Assembly: GCA_019828595.1 (NCBI GenBank)
Contig: JAHQRK010000030.1
Coordinates: 248,001 to 312,000 of the forward strand
From: Aphanomyces cochlioides
Lineage: Eukaryota > Oomycota > Saprolegniomycetes > Saprolegniales > Verrucalvaceae
Reading direction: 5' to 3'
DNA length: 64,000 nt
In this document: in pieces, positions 39,655 to 51,133 of the stretch
Layout: each line of letters starts with the position of its first letter
Numbering within the stretch: position 1 is the stretch's first letter
The notes under the pieces: generated by a model
Databases searched by the model: none
What the model saw: the letters and a program-made list of their open reading frames with translations, nothing else
What the model was told of the DNA's origin: nothing
Made by a program: the position numbers and the translations under genes

Positions 39655-42180
39655 ATGGCCTCTAGCGCGGAAAAAACCATCCTTTCGACGGTGTCTCGAT
39701 TCGCTCAACGTGAATCGACGCCTGACCCTAGCCAAGCGACGCCCGGTCCGAGCCGAGAAGCCGCTGAAAAACCTCCTTCCTCTAGGAACAGCGCCGCTGC
39801 GTCCGACTCTCTTCGTAGGGAAAATGTTTCCAACCAAGATGGTGTTGACTTAGGTGGTGACACTGGTCCAAATATGGACAAAAAAAATGGACCCGATGAT
39901 GCAGGAATGGGTATGGATATTAATGGTTCCAACGAAAAACCTGCCTCTGACGCCAATGGTGGCAAATTACCCAAGGATTCTGACAAGCCTGGGGAGAATA
40001 TTACCCATCCTGACGGCACCCCTCATGGACGAGTTTTACCTAATTCGAAAAATCCCTCCAAAGATGGGACAAACTCTCCTGCCAAACCCTCCAACCCCAA
40101 AAAACAAGCTTCGTCCAACAACGAAGGCAAAAAAACCAACTCGAAGAAAAATAATGTATGGGAAGGAGCCCGCCATGTGAAAACCCAATTGGTTCGCAAC
40201 ACTGGTGGGCATCCCATTGACGACTCTGAATTGGAAGAATTAATTCGACAAGCTCGAGAATTCCGCCAAAACCCTACTGCTATGGATGAATTCATTGAAG
40301 ACATCTTGAAAACTCCATCCTCGAAGGCTTGCACTGTGGACATTCCTCTGGGAGAAGCTTTCCGTCAAGTCAAGGACTACCAAATCCGAGCGAATTTAAT
40401 TACCCAAAACCCGGGTACGCTTTGGGAATCGAAATTCAAGGAAATTCTGTTCCACAAGAAAAACCCGACTACTCTCTCTTTGACGTTTTATGACGATGAT
40501 CTATTGCGCAAAACTTGTGGAACCTCCCTTCGTCTGGGAAAACAAGAATTTACTGTGCCTGAATATTCTCCCCACTCGAAACTTTATTTTATTACTTTCA
40601 ACAACCTGGTGGATCACGATATTCAAAAAGCGATTTTGAAAAAGTTGGAAGAGCTCACTCACTGCGTCATTGTTGGTTTTAACCCCAGTACTGACAATTT
40701 ATTACGCTCGACCCAATTTCGAGTCCTTTTTGACTCCGAAACTCCTCCTTTGGCATTGGTACCAGATGATGGAGGCGAGCCTCTGAGAGAAATCGAGATC
40801 CAAAACCAAGTTTATGTTTTTCAACATAAAATTCGGTCCCTCAATCAAACGGTCCCTCCCAGCGTTCAAGCTAGACTGGAAAAAGCCAAACAAAAAGACG
40901 ACGCTAAAAAGAATACAGACCATGTCGAGGAAAACGCTACAGAGGAAAAAACTGATGCTCCCGAAAATCCATCGACAGAAAACCAACCACCCAACACCCC
41001 GAAGGAAAATACTGGCACAACTGGAAACTCCGAATCCCCTAATGCCGATCCCAAGGAAAATCAAAATGGCAAGGAAAACTTTGTCGACCTGTCAAGCGAT
41101 GTGGACATGGAACAAGAGGAGAAATCAAATATCGAAGAGGAAGAAATGGTAGCTCAACCCAAGAAGATATTAAATCCTCCACAATCACCCAAGGGCTCGA
41201 GCGAGAATAATATTATTCTCACAGACAAACCCAATTTATCCCAGGACGAATTTAAACCAACTCGAGCCGGTTTTATTCAAGGTCCCCAATACAAAATATC
41301 AGCTACCTCGATTCCAACACAAAATCGATTCGCTATCCTCAGCTCAGACGACTCTGACGTGACAACATCAGGCACAACGGTTCCTCGATTCCATCTTGAT
41401 ATCGTTCCTACCGACACGCCCAAAAAACGTCCTGCTTCGTCCCCAAAATCAACGATACCCAAAAAAATTCCAGCCTCTACGAAACCAGCAGGAGCCAAAG
41501 TGAAGGCTCAAATCACAGAGCTGAAGAAAAAACTGAATGAATCCACCAACCCATTGGTATTTCATGATGAAACCCTCAACCAACCTGGCTTTATTGGAAA
41601 TATCTATATGGACCCAAAATCTCGCAAAATCGCATCCAATTTAATTGCCTCGAGAGGAATTATACGTTTAATGGCTGGAGAAAATCCCATGCAAGCTATT
41701 GATGAAGAACGATTTACCTCGTACTACCAAAAACAGCATGGCCATCCTCCTCCTGAAAATTACAGCCCCACAAATCTATTCCAAAGTTTGTGTCCAAATG
41801 ACGAAGACTACCACATGAGAAGATCTCTAGCAGCAATCGATCTATTTCTGTCCAACAGAGCACCTGAAGCTTATACGAACGATGAGTATATTAATCTGTG
41901 CCTGAAAGACAAAGTCCACCGTTGGCCCAATTGCAATTTAATCACGGACGCCTCCTTGATTAAATTAATTTCCAGTCCTGCTGCTGGAAACCTGGTGCAA
42001 CATCATAAAATTGAAGAAGAGTTGAGCCATATTGTGAAAGATCTGGCACTCCAAACAATTGACCCTACGAAGTGTTTTGACTCGGATACTGATGCCTTGT
42101 TAACTTTACTTCCGGACGAAAAGGCTCCTGAACTCGACTACAAAGAACTTGGCGATGGTGACAATGCAGACTCCAATTGA
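39655..42180 (+). CDS. LINE-A ORF1 protein, copy 3 (841 aa)
   Basis: The protein appears identical to copy 1 (Pro at 25). Only silent nucleotide differences were noticed, such as GTA for GTC before the Trp near codon 168 and AAA for AAG in the charged linker. That the differences are silent fits selection for a working protein. Same 80-nt leader and start context. Confidence 0.9.
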   Translation: MASSAEKTILSTVSRFAQRESTPDPSQATPGPSREAAEKPPSSRNSAAASDSLRRENVSNQDGVDLGGDTGPNMDKKNGPDDAGMGMDINGSNEKPASDANGGKLPKDSDKPGENITHPDGTPHGRVLPNSKNPSKDGTNSPAKPSNPKKQASSNNEGKKTNSKKNNVWEGARHVKTQLVRNTGGHPIDDSELEELIRQAREFRQNPTAMDEFIEDILKTPSSKACTVDIPLGEAFRQVKDYQIRANLITQNPGTLWESKFKEILFHKKNPTTLSLTFYDDDLLRKTCGTSLRLGKQEFTVPEYSPHSKLYFITFNNLVDHDIQKAILKKLEELTHCVIVGFNPSTDNLLRSTQFRVLFDSETPPLALVPDDGGEPLREIEIQNQVYVFQHKIRSLNQTVPPSVQARLEKAKQKDDAKKNTDHVEENATEEKTDAPENPSTENQPPNTPKENTGTTGNSESPNADPKENQNGKENFVDLSSDVDMEQEEKSNIEEEEMVAQPKKILNPPQSPKGSSENNIILTDKPNLSQDEFKPTRAGFIQGPQYKISATSIPTQNRFAILSSDDSDVTTSGTTVPRFHLDIVPTDTPKKRPASSPKSTIPKKIPASTKPAGAKVKAQITELKKKLNESTNPLVFHDETLNQPGFIGNIYMDPKSRKIASNLIASRGIIRLMAGENPMQAIDEERFTSYYQKQHGHPPPENYSPTNLFQSLCPNDEDYHMRRSLAAIDLFLSNRAPEAYTNDEYINLCLKDKVHRWPNCNLITDASLIKLISSPAAGNLVQHHKIEEELSHIVKDLALQTIDPTKCFDSDTDALLTLLPDEKAPELDYKELGDGDNADSN

Positions 42181-42280
42181 CTCGCCAACACACAAAATCA
42201 ATTAAAACCACAATCACCACACCCCGACCCAAACCAACACAACGACTTGAAGTCAAAAAATCAAAACCCAAATATTAATC

Positions 42281-45200
42281 ATGACCGTGACCACAATTAA
42301 CGCGCTACCACAAGCCATTATCGACTGGGATATTAGCTTGTTTTCTCTCAACACAAATGGTCTCTCCAACTCTTTCCACCACCTTCTCAAGAACTTTCTC
42401 CTCAAAAACTCTATCTCACTTATCCAAGAAACTCGACTGCCTTACCCCAGCGACCATGGCAAAATCAATTTCTACTGGAAAAAACATACCAACCAACAAG
42501 GCACTTTCTTCTACGAGGAGCCAATTTATTCCATCAGCCATACCTCTCATCCCACTGGAGGCCTTGCTACATTTATTCATCCTGACTGCCCTCTGGACAA
42601 TTGCACCAATTTAAACCACTCTTGGGACAAACCTCTCCTCCGTGGTCGTTATTTACTTATATCGGCCACTCTGGACAATATCCCGGTTTTTATTCACAAC
42701 ATCTATGCTCCGTACGACTATCACGACCGTGTGGATTTTTTTAATGATCTGCCTCGCGATTTTCCACCCGAAGCTTTTCATATTGTTGGTGGCGACTTTA
42801 ACGTTATTTTCTCCCCAACATTAGATTCATGCCGTCCTTCGACTCATGCGACCCATGGCTCATATGAACTCAACCTATGGCTACAAGATTTACACCTCGT
42901 TGACATTTTCCGTCAACAAAATCCACTGAAACGTGCTTTCACAAGTCCAAAATTTGTCAATCGGCTTGACTATATTTTCATCTCGTCTGCTATGGCATCC
43001 CTACGTCATCTGAAATTTCGTCACCTGGAACCAATTCCTCATGCTGACCACACTCCCTGCAAATTATTGACCAAACGTCCATCAGTATCAATGGGACCTG
43101 GTCCATGGAAAACACCACAATGGGTTCTCAACAATGACAAGGCCAAATTCATTATCTCTCGTCAACTTGAAACCTTCCTTACCAAGACCCAATTAAACTC
43201 AAATGTTGGTCTACATTTCGACACCATGATCACCAACATGCGAAATCAATTAAAATACCTACACGACGAGTTGGTCGAAAATCAACAAAGGCCTCTCAAG
43301 AAATTATCTATGGATTTGGCTTTATTGATTCGGGATTACCAAAACGCCCCATGTGCGTCCTTGATGGCACGTATCAAAACAATTCAAGCTGCCATACATG
43401 AATATCATGACAGGAAAAAAGTCCTACGGGAAGATACTGCTATGCAAACTCATCTCGAGAAAGCGGAAAGGTGTACCAAATTTCACCTGAAGCCACCTCG
43501 CACAATCCCTTTACAAAAATCTCCCTTCAAGGCACTCAAAATGTCCAATGGAAATATTGCTTCTGATCAACAATCAATTTCCTCGACACTCCACGAGTTT
43601 TATTCTGACCTGTATGGCGACCATGAGGCAGTTGACAAGGAAAGAATGGCCAAGTATTTAAAAACTCTGATATCTCGCCGACTCAATATCGACGACAAGA
43701 GATTTATTGGGGCTCCTCTCACGGCAAACGAATTTTATTTTGCCATTAAACACTCCAAACGGAATTCAACTCCTGGGCCAAATTCACTGCCCTACGAAAT
43801 TTTGAAAATGTTTCCCCATGAATGGTCCCTGGCTTTGGAAATGCTATACTATTACCAAATCAACTCTCACTCCAACTTGGCACCCTCCCAATTGACAAGT
43901 TTAATTGTACTGCTGTACAAAAAGGACGACAAACTACTCCCAAAAAATTACCGTCCCATCAGTTTGGTCAATATCGACGTGAAAATCCTCACAATGGTCC
44001 TTGCAGAACGAATGCAGAGAATCATTCAGTCGATAGTCCACCCGGATCAAACAGGTTTTATTCGTGGTCGATCAATCCAAACCAATTTACTGCGCTTGGA
44101 AGACCTGAATCACTTTATGAAGTTTTATTCCTCCGAGTCTATTGTGGCCCTCTTGGACTTTGAAAAAGCCTTTGATAGGGTCAACCATTCCTATTTATTG
44201 GCAACCCTGAAGGAATTTAATTTTCCACCGTCCTTTCTCAACATGGTCAAAGTGCTTTATTCAAATCGTCGTGGACGAATTATTGTCAATGGACATTTAT
44301 CCAACCCATTTAAGATCCAACGTGGTGTTTTACAAGGCGACCCATTATCACCTCTTTTATTTGTCTTGGCGCTAGAACCTATGTGTTTAGCCATACGCAA
44401 GAGAAAAGATTTGGGCATACGAATTGGTCATCACACTCACACCGGGAGCTATTATGCAGACGACTCCCAATTGTACTCCAAAAATACATCGACGTTGCAA
44501 CTCCAACTCGACATCGTCAAAAAATTCTGTGATATCTCTGGTTTCAAGTTAAATCTCTCCAAGACAGAATTATTAACCCATGCCAATTTACCTCCAGACC
44601 TGGCACCTTTGGCTATTACTGATGACAAACCTGCTAAATCGTTGGGCCTTTTAATTTCTCCCAACATCACAGCCACAACACGTTTAAATTCGCTATTGGA
44701 GAAATTGGTCTCAAGAACACAACTATGGTCTTATCGAGCACGAACCCTACCCGGAAAAGTGACAATCCTAAGGTCAATTTGTTTTCCTGTGCTCTGGTAT
44801 CAACTCCAATTTATTCCGATCGACAAAGAATATGCCAAACTATTCGACAAGGTCGCCAAGCAATTTATTCACGGCGATACAATTGATCCATATTCGACTC
44901 AACGTCATTTGCATCAATTCAACTCGGACATTATTTTCCTTCCAAAAGCACAAGGTGGTCTCGGATTTAAATCGTCTACCCACTGGTGGTCAAAACTACA
45001 CCGGGTCATGACCTTTAAATGCTTCAAGCTACTCCTAGCACCACCTCACAACTCGTATGGTCAAACGAAATTGCCAGCATGGCTATCCATTGGAGAATAT
45101 TTACTCTCCAGAGCCTTCAGTCCATGGGGAAATTTTTATGATCTCCTTTTCATGAGTCCACACTCTAGTATGTACAAAGCCATATCCCACCAAGATAAGG

Positions 45201-46366
45201 TTCCACCTCTCTGGTCAGCATTTACTCGACTATGGTTATCCTTATCTCCAACCCCACTTAAATTTCCCACAGTTCAAGTCGATGGAAATTTTCCACTTTG
45301 GCACAATCAATTCTTACCCTTGGAGAAAACTGTCTTTGAACACTGCTATCCAAAGACTTATGATTATGCTGTATCACTGGCAAAATTAAATTTTACCCAT
45401 GTTCGCCACCTACTCGATGAAAATGGCAATCTTATGGATCGGAAAATCCTGTTAGATTGGATTAAATCTCAATGCTCAAGACGCCATTTAGCCACTCCCG
45501 ATCATAAATGGTGGTATGCTCTACACGGAAGACTTAAGTCTATCCTTCCATCTCCACCCGAGGACACAGAAACTAATTTTCGTCAGCCTACACCTTATCG
45601 GCAAACGGCTACCGAAATTACTTGGGCTGGAAATTTTAAAGATGGCTTTTTACCCTTTATTGATGCCACCTTGGATGATTTAACTCATGAATTTAAATCC
45701 AAATCAGCTCAGGAGGTTTTACCCACAGCGCATTTATTGGTACCCTCGGATTTTTATGCCCACAAGGAAAATATTAAAGTGGTCGCATTCTACAGGCAGC
45801 CCAAATTTATTCTGCCAACGTATAGTGCTTTCATATATCGACTGCTTATACGAGCCTTACCTCTCCGATACAAATTCAAGTACTCGGACGATATCCCGAA
45901 CACTTGTATTTTCTGTCATGAAGTGGAGACGTATAAACATTTCACCTTGGACTGTCCATATACTCGAGCATGTTGGAGTCCATTTAAATCCATGGCCAGA
46001 TCCCTTAACTTTACTTGGCCAACTACCATGGAAAAAATATTCTTCTCTCCTATAGCACTCCAAGACAAAGACCTCCAAGCTGGATTTAATTTGCTGTGGC
46101 CAATTTTTTTATCTTGTATTTGGTATACAATTTGGAAAACTCGGTGCGACCGGATTTACCGTCCAGATTTACCTAACAAAACACCTATGACGATATCCAG
46201 CTTAGCAGGACACATTATAAAGCGGCATCTGTACCAAGTCAATCGAGCCTCCTTGGACGACTCCACGAAGGCTTCCTTGACATCGGTGCTTCATAGTTTG
46301 CACCAGAATGAGTGGTTCTCTGCCCAAATCTTACCACAATCTCAAAACGAGACCTTGGAACCTTAA
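42281..46366 (+). CDS. LINE-A ORF2 protein, copy 3: APE endonuclease and reverse transcriptase (1361 aa)
   Basis: Intact frame with all endonuclease, reverse transcriptase and Cys/His motifs unchanged. Three private substitutions relative to copy 1 were seen: L290F after the endonuclease, Y876H after the reverse transcriptase core, and I1098T before the Cys/His knuckle. None touches a catalytic residue; their effect is unknown. It has His at 438 like copy 1. Confidence 0.95.
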   Translation: MTVTTINALPQAIIDWDISLFSLNTNGLSNSFHHLLKNFLLKNSISLIQETRLPYPSDHGKINFYWKKHTNQQGTFFYEEPIYSISHTSHPTGGLATFIHPDCPLDNCTNLNHSWDKPLLRGRYLLISATLDNIPVFIHNIYAPYDYHDRVDFFNDLPRDFPPEAFHIVGGDFNVIFSPTLDSCRPSTHATHGSYELNLWLQDLHLVDIFRQQNPLKRAFTSPKFVNRLDYIFISSAMASLRHLKFRHLEPIPHADHTPCKLLTKRPSVSMGPGPWKTPQWVLNNDKAKFIISRQLETFLTKTQLNSNVGLHFDTMITNMRNQLKYLHDELVENQQRPLKKLSMDLALLIRDYQNAPCASLMARIKTIQAAIHEYHDRKKVLREDTAMQTHLEKAERCTKFHLKPPRTIPLQKSPFKALKMSNGNIASDQQSISSTLHEFYSDLYGDHEAVDKERMAKYLKTLISRRLNIDDKRFIGAPLTANEFYFAIKHSKRNSTPGPNSLPYEILKMFPHEWSLALEMLYYYQINSHSNLAPSQLTSLIVLLYKKDDKLLPKNYRPISLVNIDVKILTMVLAERMQRIIQSIVHPDQTGFIRGRSIQTNLLRLEDLNHFMKFYSSESIVALLDFEKAFDRVNHSYLLATLKEFNFPPSFLNMVKVLYSNRRGRIIVNGHLSNPFKIQRGVLQGDPLSPLLFVLALEPMCLAIRKRKDLGIRIGHHTHTGSYYADDSQLYSKNTSTLQLQLDIVKKFCDISGFKLNLSKTELLTHANLPPDLAPLAITDDKPAKSLGLLISPNITATTRLNSLLEKLVSRTQLWSYRARTLPGKVTILRSICFPVLWYQLQFIPIDKEYAKLFDKVAKQFIHGDTIDPYSTQRHLHQFNSDIIFLPKAQGGLGFKSSTHWWSKLHRVMTFKCFKLLLAPPHNSYGQTKLPAWLSIGEYLLSRAFSPWGNFYDLLFMSPHSSMYKAISHQDKVPPLWSAFTRLWLSLSPTPLKFPTVQVDGNFPLWHNQFLPLEKTVFEHCYPKTYDYAVSLAKLNFTHVRHLLDENGNLMDRKILLDWIKSQCSRRHLATPDHKWWYALHGRLKSILPSPPEDTETNFRQPTPYRQTATEITWAGNFKDGFLPFIDATLDDLTHEFKSKSAQEVLPTAHLLVPSDFYAHKENIKVVAFYRQPKFILPTYSAFIYRLLIRALPLRYKFKYSDDIPNTCIFCHEVETYKHFTLDCPYTRACWSPFKSMARSLNFTWPTTMEKIFFSPIALQDKDLQAGFNLLWPIFLSCIWYTIWKTRCDRIYRPDLPNKTPMTISSLAGHIIKRHLYQVNRASLDDSTKASLTSVLHSLHQNEWFSAQILPQSQNETLEP

Positions 46367-48803
46367 AAGGCATGTTATATTGCAACCTTTGAAGAAATTC
46401 ACCTAAGTCACCCAAACCAATGGGAAAACTCAAAGTGGATTTTCTCGCGACCCACTTGGCCTTTTCATGCGTTTGATGGCTCGTTAGCCCCAGCTAACAG
46501 AGCTCTATGAACACACCAAGTAACTTTATCTCATGCCGAGTCGTTCACAAAATCGACTTGACTTTATCCGTTCACCCAAAATGGCAAAACTATCGACAAC
46601 TCTGGCATTGCTCTGACGATCATTTCAGACATTCTAATGGTCTTCAGGGTTGCTAGACATCCCAAGCAGACAAACGCAAGCGTTAGATTGCAAAAAAGTG
46701 CAGTGGTTCTCTCACAACAACACTTTGAAAATTGTTACGACGTCTCCCCCTGGGGGCGAAATCTCAAAATCGAGTGCACACTTTTTGTTCGGGAAAATTG
46801 CGCCACGGTGCCTAAAAGATTCTCCCATGTCTCCTCCTCAAGATGTGCCAGTTTGCGAGTGCTCAAACCTCGCCAAACTCGCGAAACAAAATTCGAAAGG
46901 AAATTCGACCCGGTGACACCCATTTTGAACCGGTTTCAACCCGTCACCAAAAGTGAAATTTCTCTCGACCTACTGCGTGGATTTCTACGTTTAGTGGCTT
47001 GTTATCTCAGTTGAATCGAGCTCTATGCCGACACCAACTAGCACATATTGCAGATCTATGGTTCAAAACCACGAACCCATTTTGGACTGTCACCCAAACC
47101 GGTGAAACACCAGGACAACTCGAACGCTTTCCCTACGGTCACCGAGTGACATCTAGGGGTCTAGTGGGTGGCTCCACCACTTATTACGACTAGCCAAAGC
47201 GTTAGAACGCCCTGAAACATCCTGGTTTGCTCGCAATCCTCAATCCAAAATGTCAACCGCCCCTATCCACCGGCTACAAAACCTTAAGTCGGCTACAGGT
47301 CGCAAATCATTTCCTATCGACCGGCTATGACTCTTTTCCATCCTATCATGGCTAGACGAGTGTTTTAAGCCATCAAGAGCGATGATTGAAGCCCTGGAAC
47401 CTACTTGCCGTCGCCCCGACAACTTTTGGTGAAATGGCTAAAACTCATCGGAATGGCTCCTGAACGCAAATCAACTCCGATCGCCCAACTTAGAGTTGGA
47501 GAGGCTCGAGAATGTCCTCGCGATGGATTTGAGCTATCAAGCACCATGATAGCAGCACAGGAACCCAACTTCCGATTCCAAACCATTTTGAGCCGATAAG
47601 GCTCCAAAACGACCATCGTAGCTCATTTCAGCTACACGACTCTATATGCACCGATTAATATGGTGCATCCACCGCTAGCCTCCATTGATGGAGGACACCA
47701 AGTATGGCTATCTATCTCATAGCCGTTCGGAAGTTATGACTCCTTCAAATTTGGCCGCCGAGACGCCCGATTGGAAAAACCACTGGTTTTGGCTAGCGCT
47801 CTCCCGCTACACACTACCTATGGCGATTCTAATGGTGCGCTATCCTTCGTACGTATCGTCGCTACGATTCTGCCAAGTGGCTCCATGCACCGCGGCGCCG
47901 TTCGAAATCCAGCTCCGACGATGCTCGCGCTCGAGACCTATCCGCGCATGGCGCATGTCAAAATGGCACCTCCCAAATATTTTACCCTTTTTTATTATTT
48001 TTGGGAGGTTTACCCCAAAAGCCCAACCCACAAGGGATTTTCCCTCTATCTCGCCACCATCAACTCCGATGAAGACGCTCCTGAAATCAACTTTGCTTGT
48101 CATGGAACGACCGACCTCGTTGATTTTTTTGGCTGGTCAAATCGTCCAAGAACATTTTATTTTGGATGGTCTTTTCTCTCAAACCCAGCTTTTCCCATGG
48201 TTCCAGCGATTTAATTCGGCCTCCTGAGGTCGAATTAAATTGGCCACGACCTTTTTGGATTTTTTGGGCTCCTACCTCTTGCCAATTTATTTTCCTTGGG
48301 CCTGATTTTACTCTGTTTCGACCCTTTTGTCAATTTTTGGCCTTCCTCTCCTGTCGATTTATTTATTCATGGATCGACCCCAACTCAAGCTTTTATTTAC
48401 TTGGCCTTTTTCACTGCGTACCTCCACTTGGAATTTTTATCAAGACTTTTGTATACAAATTTTCAAGTCCTCCACAGTCAACCCGAAATTGCCTCGTATC
48501 TCGCCACCACCAACTCGGATCAAGATGGTCATGAAAAGAAAGTTGCTTGTATGGCTCTTTTCTATACTGTTGAATTTTTTCACAGCCTGAATCGCCATGC
48601 AACATTTTCTTTCTGCCATGGTTCCTCCAAATTACCCCACACCCAAGTCTATTTCGGTTAAGCAACACTGGGCGATTTTCCACAAGAACCTTCCAAGGTC
48701 ACATTTCGCAACACATATTTATTATGCGACCTATGAAGCCAAAATCGAAAGTCTAGTTTGCGGCCCTTTTGGGCCATATTAATTCTTTAATATACTCAGT
48801 TAA
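46367..48803 (+). other. LINE-A copy 3, 3' untranslated region
   Basis: Hairpin-rich region as in copy 1, with the stem-loop train at 47485-47724, the 15-bp hairpin at 48209-48240 and the terminal stem-loops at 48762-48793. No gene is seen. Confidence 0.7.
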
Positions 48804-48849
48804 CCGCTTAGCATGCGGGAGGTACAGGGATCGATACCCTGCTTCTCCA
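48804..48849 (+). pseudogene. tRNA-Ala 3' part after LINE-A copy 3
   Basis: nt 28-73 beginning with the right duplication. Confidence 0.9.
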
Positions 48850-48850
48850 G

Positions 48851-48922
48851 GCGTCTGTAGTATAGTGGTCAGTACTTCACGTTGTGGCCGTGACATCCCG
48901 GGTTCGACTCCCGGCAGGCGCA
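48851..48922 (+). tRNA. tRNA-His(GTG)
   Basis: Complete 72 nt. Confidence 0.95.
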
Positions 48923-49613
48923 TCTTTTTAGCTTCTTTCTATTCAGGACACTACTCTTTCACGCGATCTCCTTTTCACCTCTGTAGGACACTTCTTTTCC
49001 AACATTATCTGTATTCAACTTGACAAGTATACACTGTCCACAATGGAAAATATAACAGTTAGACTTTGAACAGTATATTTCTTGGAATCACTTGGTCGAT
49101 GTGCAATGAAATGGTTGAACCAGAATGTGTACAGCACTTTGAATGGTGTTTGTGGTCGCGTCACATGGATAAAGAAGGATAGAAAACATCTCTTTTGTTG
49201 TCAATCGCTTGACACTTTTTGGTGTGAACGGTTCGTGTCCCATCGGTCGAAATCGTTTTTTGCTCATAACTTTTGCAATATTGCTCCGATTGACCTCAAA
49301 CTACTTGCAAACTCTTGCTTTTGAAAAGCTCTATCGATTCACACCCTCAGATACCAAAAAAAAAAAAGACGACCAGAAATCGACGTACTGTCAAAAAACG
49401 GGTTTGCAACAGCTTCATCCACACCAACGAGTTCTCCAACAAGCCGACAAGAAATCGACAGTCTCCACGGGACATTTTGGCATACAAGTATCCCGTAGAC
49501 ACGACGAATGCCTGGTTGCAAAAGGGTCGTCACAATCTATCCTTGTACAGACAAGAACAAGAAAGTGGACGATTTGGCGGACTTGATGCACAGACACAAA
49601 AGAACAGTAAAAA
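48923..49613 (+). repeat. Spacer of tRNA array unit 14, with an expanded A run
   Basis: 691 bp: the A7 run of other spacers is A12 here (about 49359-49370). The expansion shifts the short open frames, further evidence that they are not genes. Otherwise like the reference spacer. Confidence 0.85.
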
Positions 49614-49627
49614 GGGGATGTAGCTCA
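49614..49627 (+). pseudogene. tRNA-Ala nt 1-14 left behind by LINE-B copy 3
   Basis: 14-bp left duplication; the right one is 52957-52970. Confidence 0.9.
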
Positions 49628-49705
49628 ATGTCAATGGGGAGTCTATTTGTAGTTAATGTAAACTACAAACTAATATTGCCCGAAGGCTCATCCCATTTCC
49701 AACTG

Positions 49706-50920
49706 CTAGGCTGAATTGGTAATCAATTTGGCTTTTCGTTTTCTTGATTCGCTTCGACGTTGGGACTTCGATTTCTTCGGTGTTTGTAAGCTAACACGGC
49801 GAATATGTCGGATAAAACTGACTCTTGGCATCTGACCCAGGGGGTATACATTTTCATTGTCTTGGATCATACATAGACTTCGGTCTATGCAGCGCTTGTA
49901 TCGCTTGGCGAGGACCCAGCAATGGGATGTTGAATCAGTGACAGAAACAACCAAGAATTCTCCGTCAGGCTCATCCAATATCGCTCTACAGATATCACGA
50001 ATTGGATCACCCACCGATTGCTTGAGCAGTTGACGGGAGAATATGGCGTCGTTGTAGTGGAATCCATGTGTGTATGCCAGCTTGAGAAAATCATGCATCT
50101 TGGAAGGGGGAATGCCCGCGTCTTGAGGAACTCCATGGGCCTCTTTGAAACCCGAAATGACTTCTTCGCTGAGCTCAAAATTGGAGACATTCAAATTGGT
50201 AGCAACGATTCGGATTGCAGCCGCAAGACAAGATTTGTCACTGTTGTTGCCAATTTCTAGCCACAGAGGATCCATCGCTCGAAATTCAGCAAGCGTTGGG
50301 GCGAGACCAGTGTTCGTGAGGAAGTGGGCTCCAGCTTGTCGCCATCGTTGGTACATCGCCACGGCTTCTTGACACCCGCTGAGGTCTTTTTCGTCGAACC
50401 AGTCTTTGTCGAGTCCATCCGGGCGTTGAAACTTCCAGTTGACTTGGTATTGAATAGTTGAAATTCGATTTCGCATTGATGCCACTTCGCGGTGGTCATC
50501 GATAAACAACACTTCATCGATGTCATCATCGTCGGTTGGAATTCGCAGAGTGCGTGGGCGGTTGGTTGGGGCATCAGCCGTTGTCGCATTCGTTTGTGGC
50601 CTGGCTGGAACAGAAACATCGTCCAATAGATCCATGAGGGATGGTAGCGGAGATCCATTGTCATTGCCCAAGGGGTCAAATTCGCGGGTGCTCGAGTTCA
50701 AAATGGACATATCAGGAGTAAATTGGTGTTCTTCAGTTGTAACTGGACTTGAAGGACGAGTGTCGGATGATTGCGTCATAGGTACAGAAATCTCAACTCC
50801 ATCCACTCCCTCAAGAGTAATCCCTGGAGACATCGAGCTCCCCACACCTCGTGTAGTTATGGGTCTCGACGTCTGCGCGGGGAGTACGCTATCGGCAGTG
50901 AAAATCGTTGAAGCTTCCAT
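49706..50920 (-). CDS. LINE-B ORF3, copy 3: chromodomain-like and putative cysteine peptidase (404 aa)
   Basis: Full-length from the first ATG after the ORF2 stop, differing from copy 1 only near the C-terminus (Ser to Thr at 401). In copy 1 the same frame is open far upstream into ORF2, but here one A is missing from an A run near 51081-51086, closing that extension; this favours the ATG at 50920 as the real start. Promoterless in this truncated element, so expression is doubtful. Confidence 0.7.
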   Translation of the reverse strand: MEASTIFTADSVLPAQTSRPITTRGVGSSMSPGITLEGVDGVEISVPMTQSSDTRPSSPVTTEEHQFTPDMSILNSSTREFDPLGNDNGSPLPSLMDLLDDVSVPARPQTNATTADAPTNRPRTLRIPTDDDDIDEVLFIDDHREVASMRNRISTIQYQVNWKFQRPDGLDKDWFDEKDLSGCQEAVAMYQRWRQAGAHFLTNTGLAPTLAEFRAMDPLWLEIGNNSDKSCLAAAIRIVATNLNVSNFELSEEVISGFKEAHGVPQDAGIPPSKMHDFLKLAYTHGFHYNDAIFSRQLLKQSVGDPIRDICRAILDEPDGEFLVVSVTDSTSHCWVLAKRYKRCIDRSLCMIQDNENVYPLGQMPRVSFIRHIRRVSLQTPKKSKSQRRSESRKRKAKLITNSA

Positions 50921-51133
50921 TGTTGTTGTCTTGGGTAAAATCAAAAGTGAGTCTTGGAGAATTGTTTTGAGATTCTCACTGAACTTATTCTCAGTTGCGA
51001 CACTTGAGTCAGGCACGATTTGATTGGGCAGTGAAATGTTTTGCGCGGATCGTGAGTGATGGTCGCCAGGATTCCCAATCAAAAATTCAGCTGGGATACC
51101 AAGTCAAGAATACAGCTGGGGCTTGTAATCAAA

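Larger units (their letters stand above)
39575..48803 (+). mobile_element. LINE-A copy 3, full length
   Basis: 9229 bp with intact ORFs; duplications at 39558-39574 and 48804-48820. It shares most diagnostic sites with copy 1 but has private ORF2 changes (L290F, Y876H, I1098T) and shares a silent change near ORF1 codon 168 with copy 4. Confidence 0.95.
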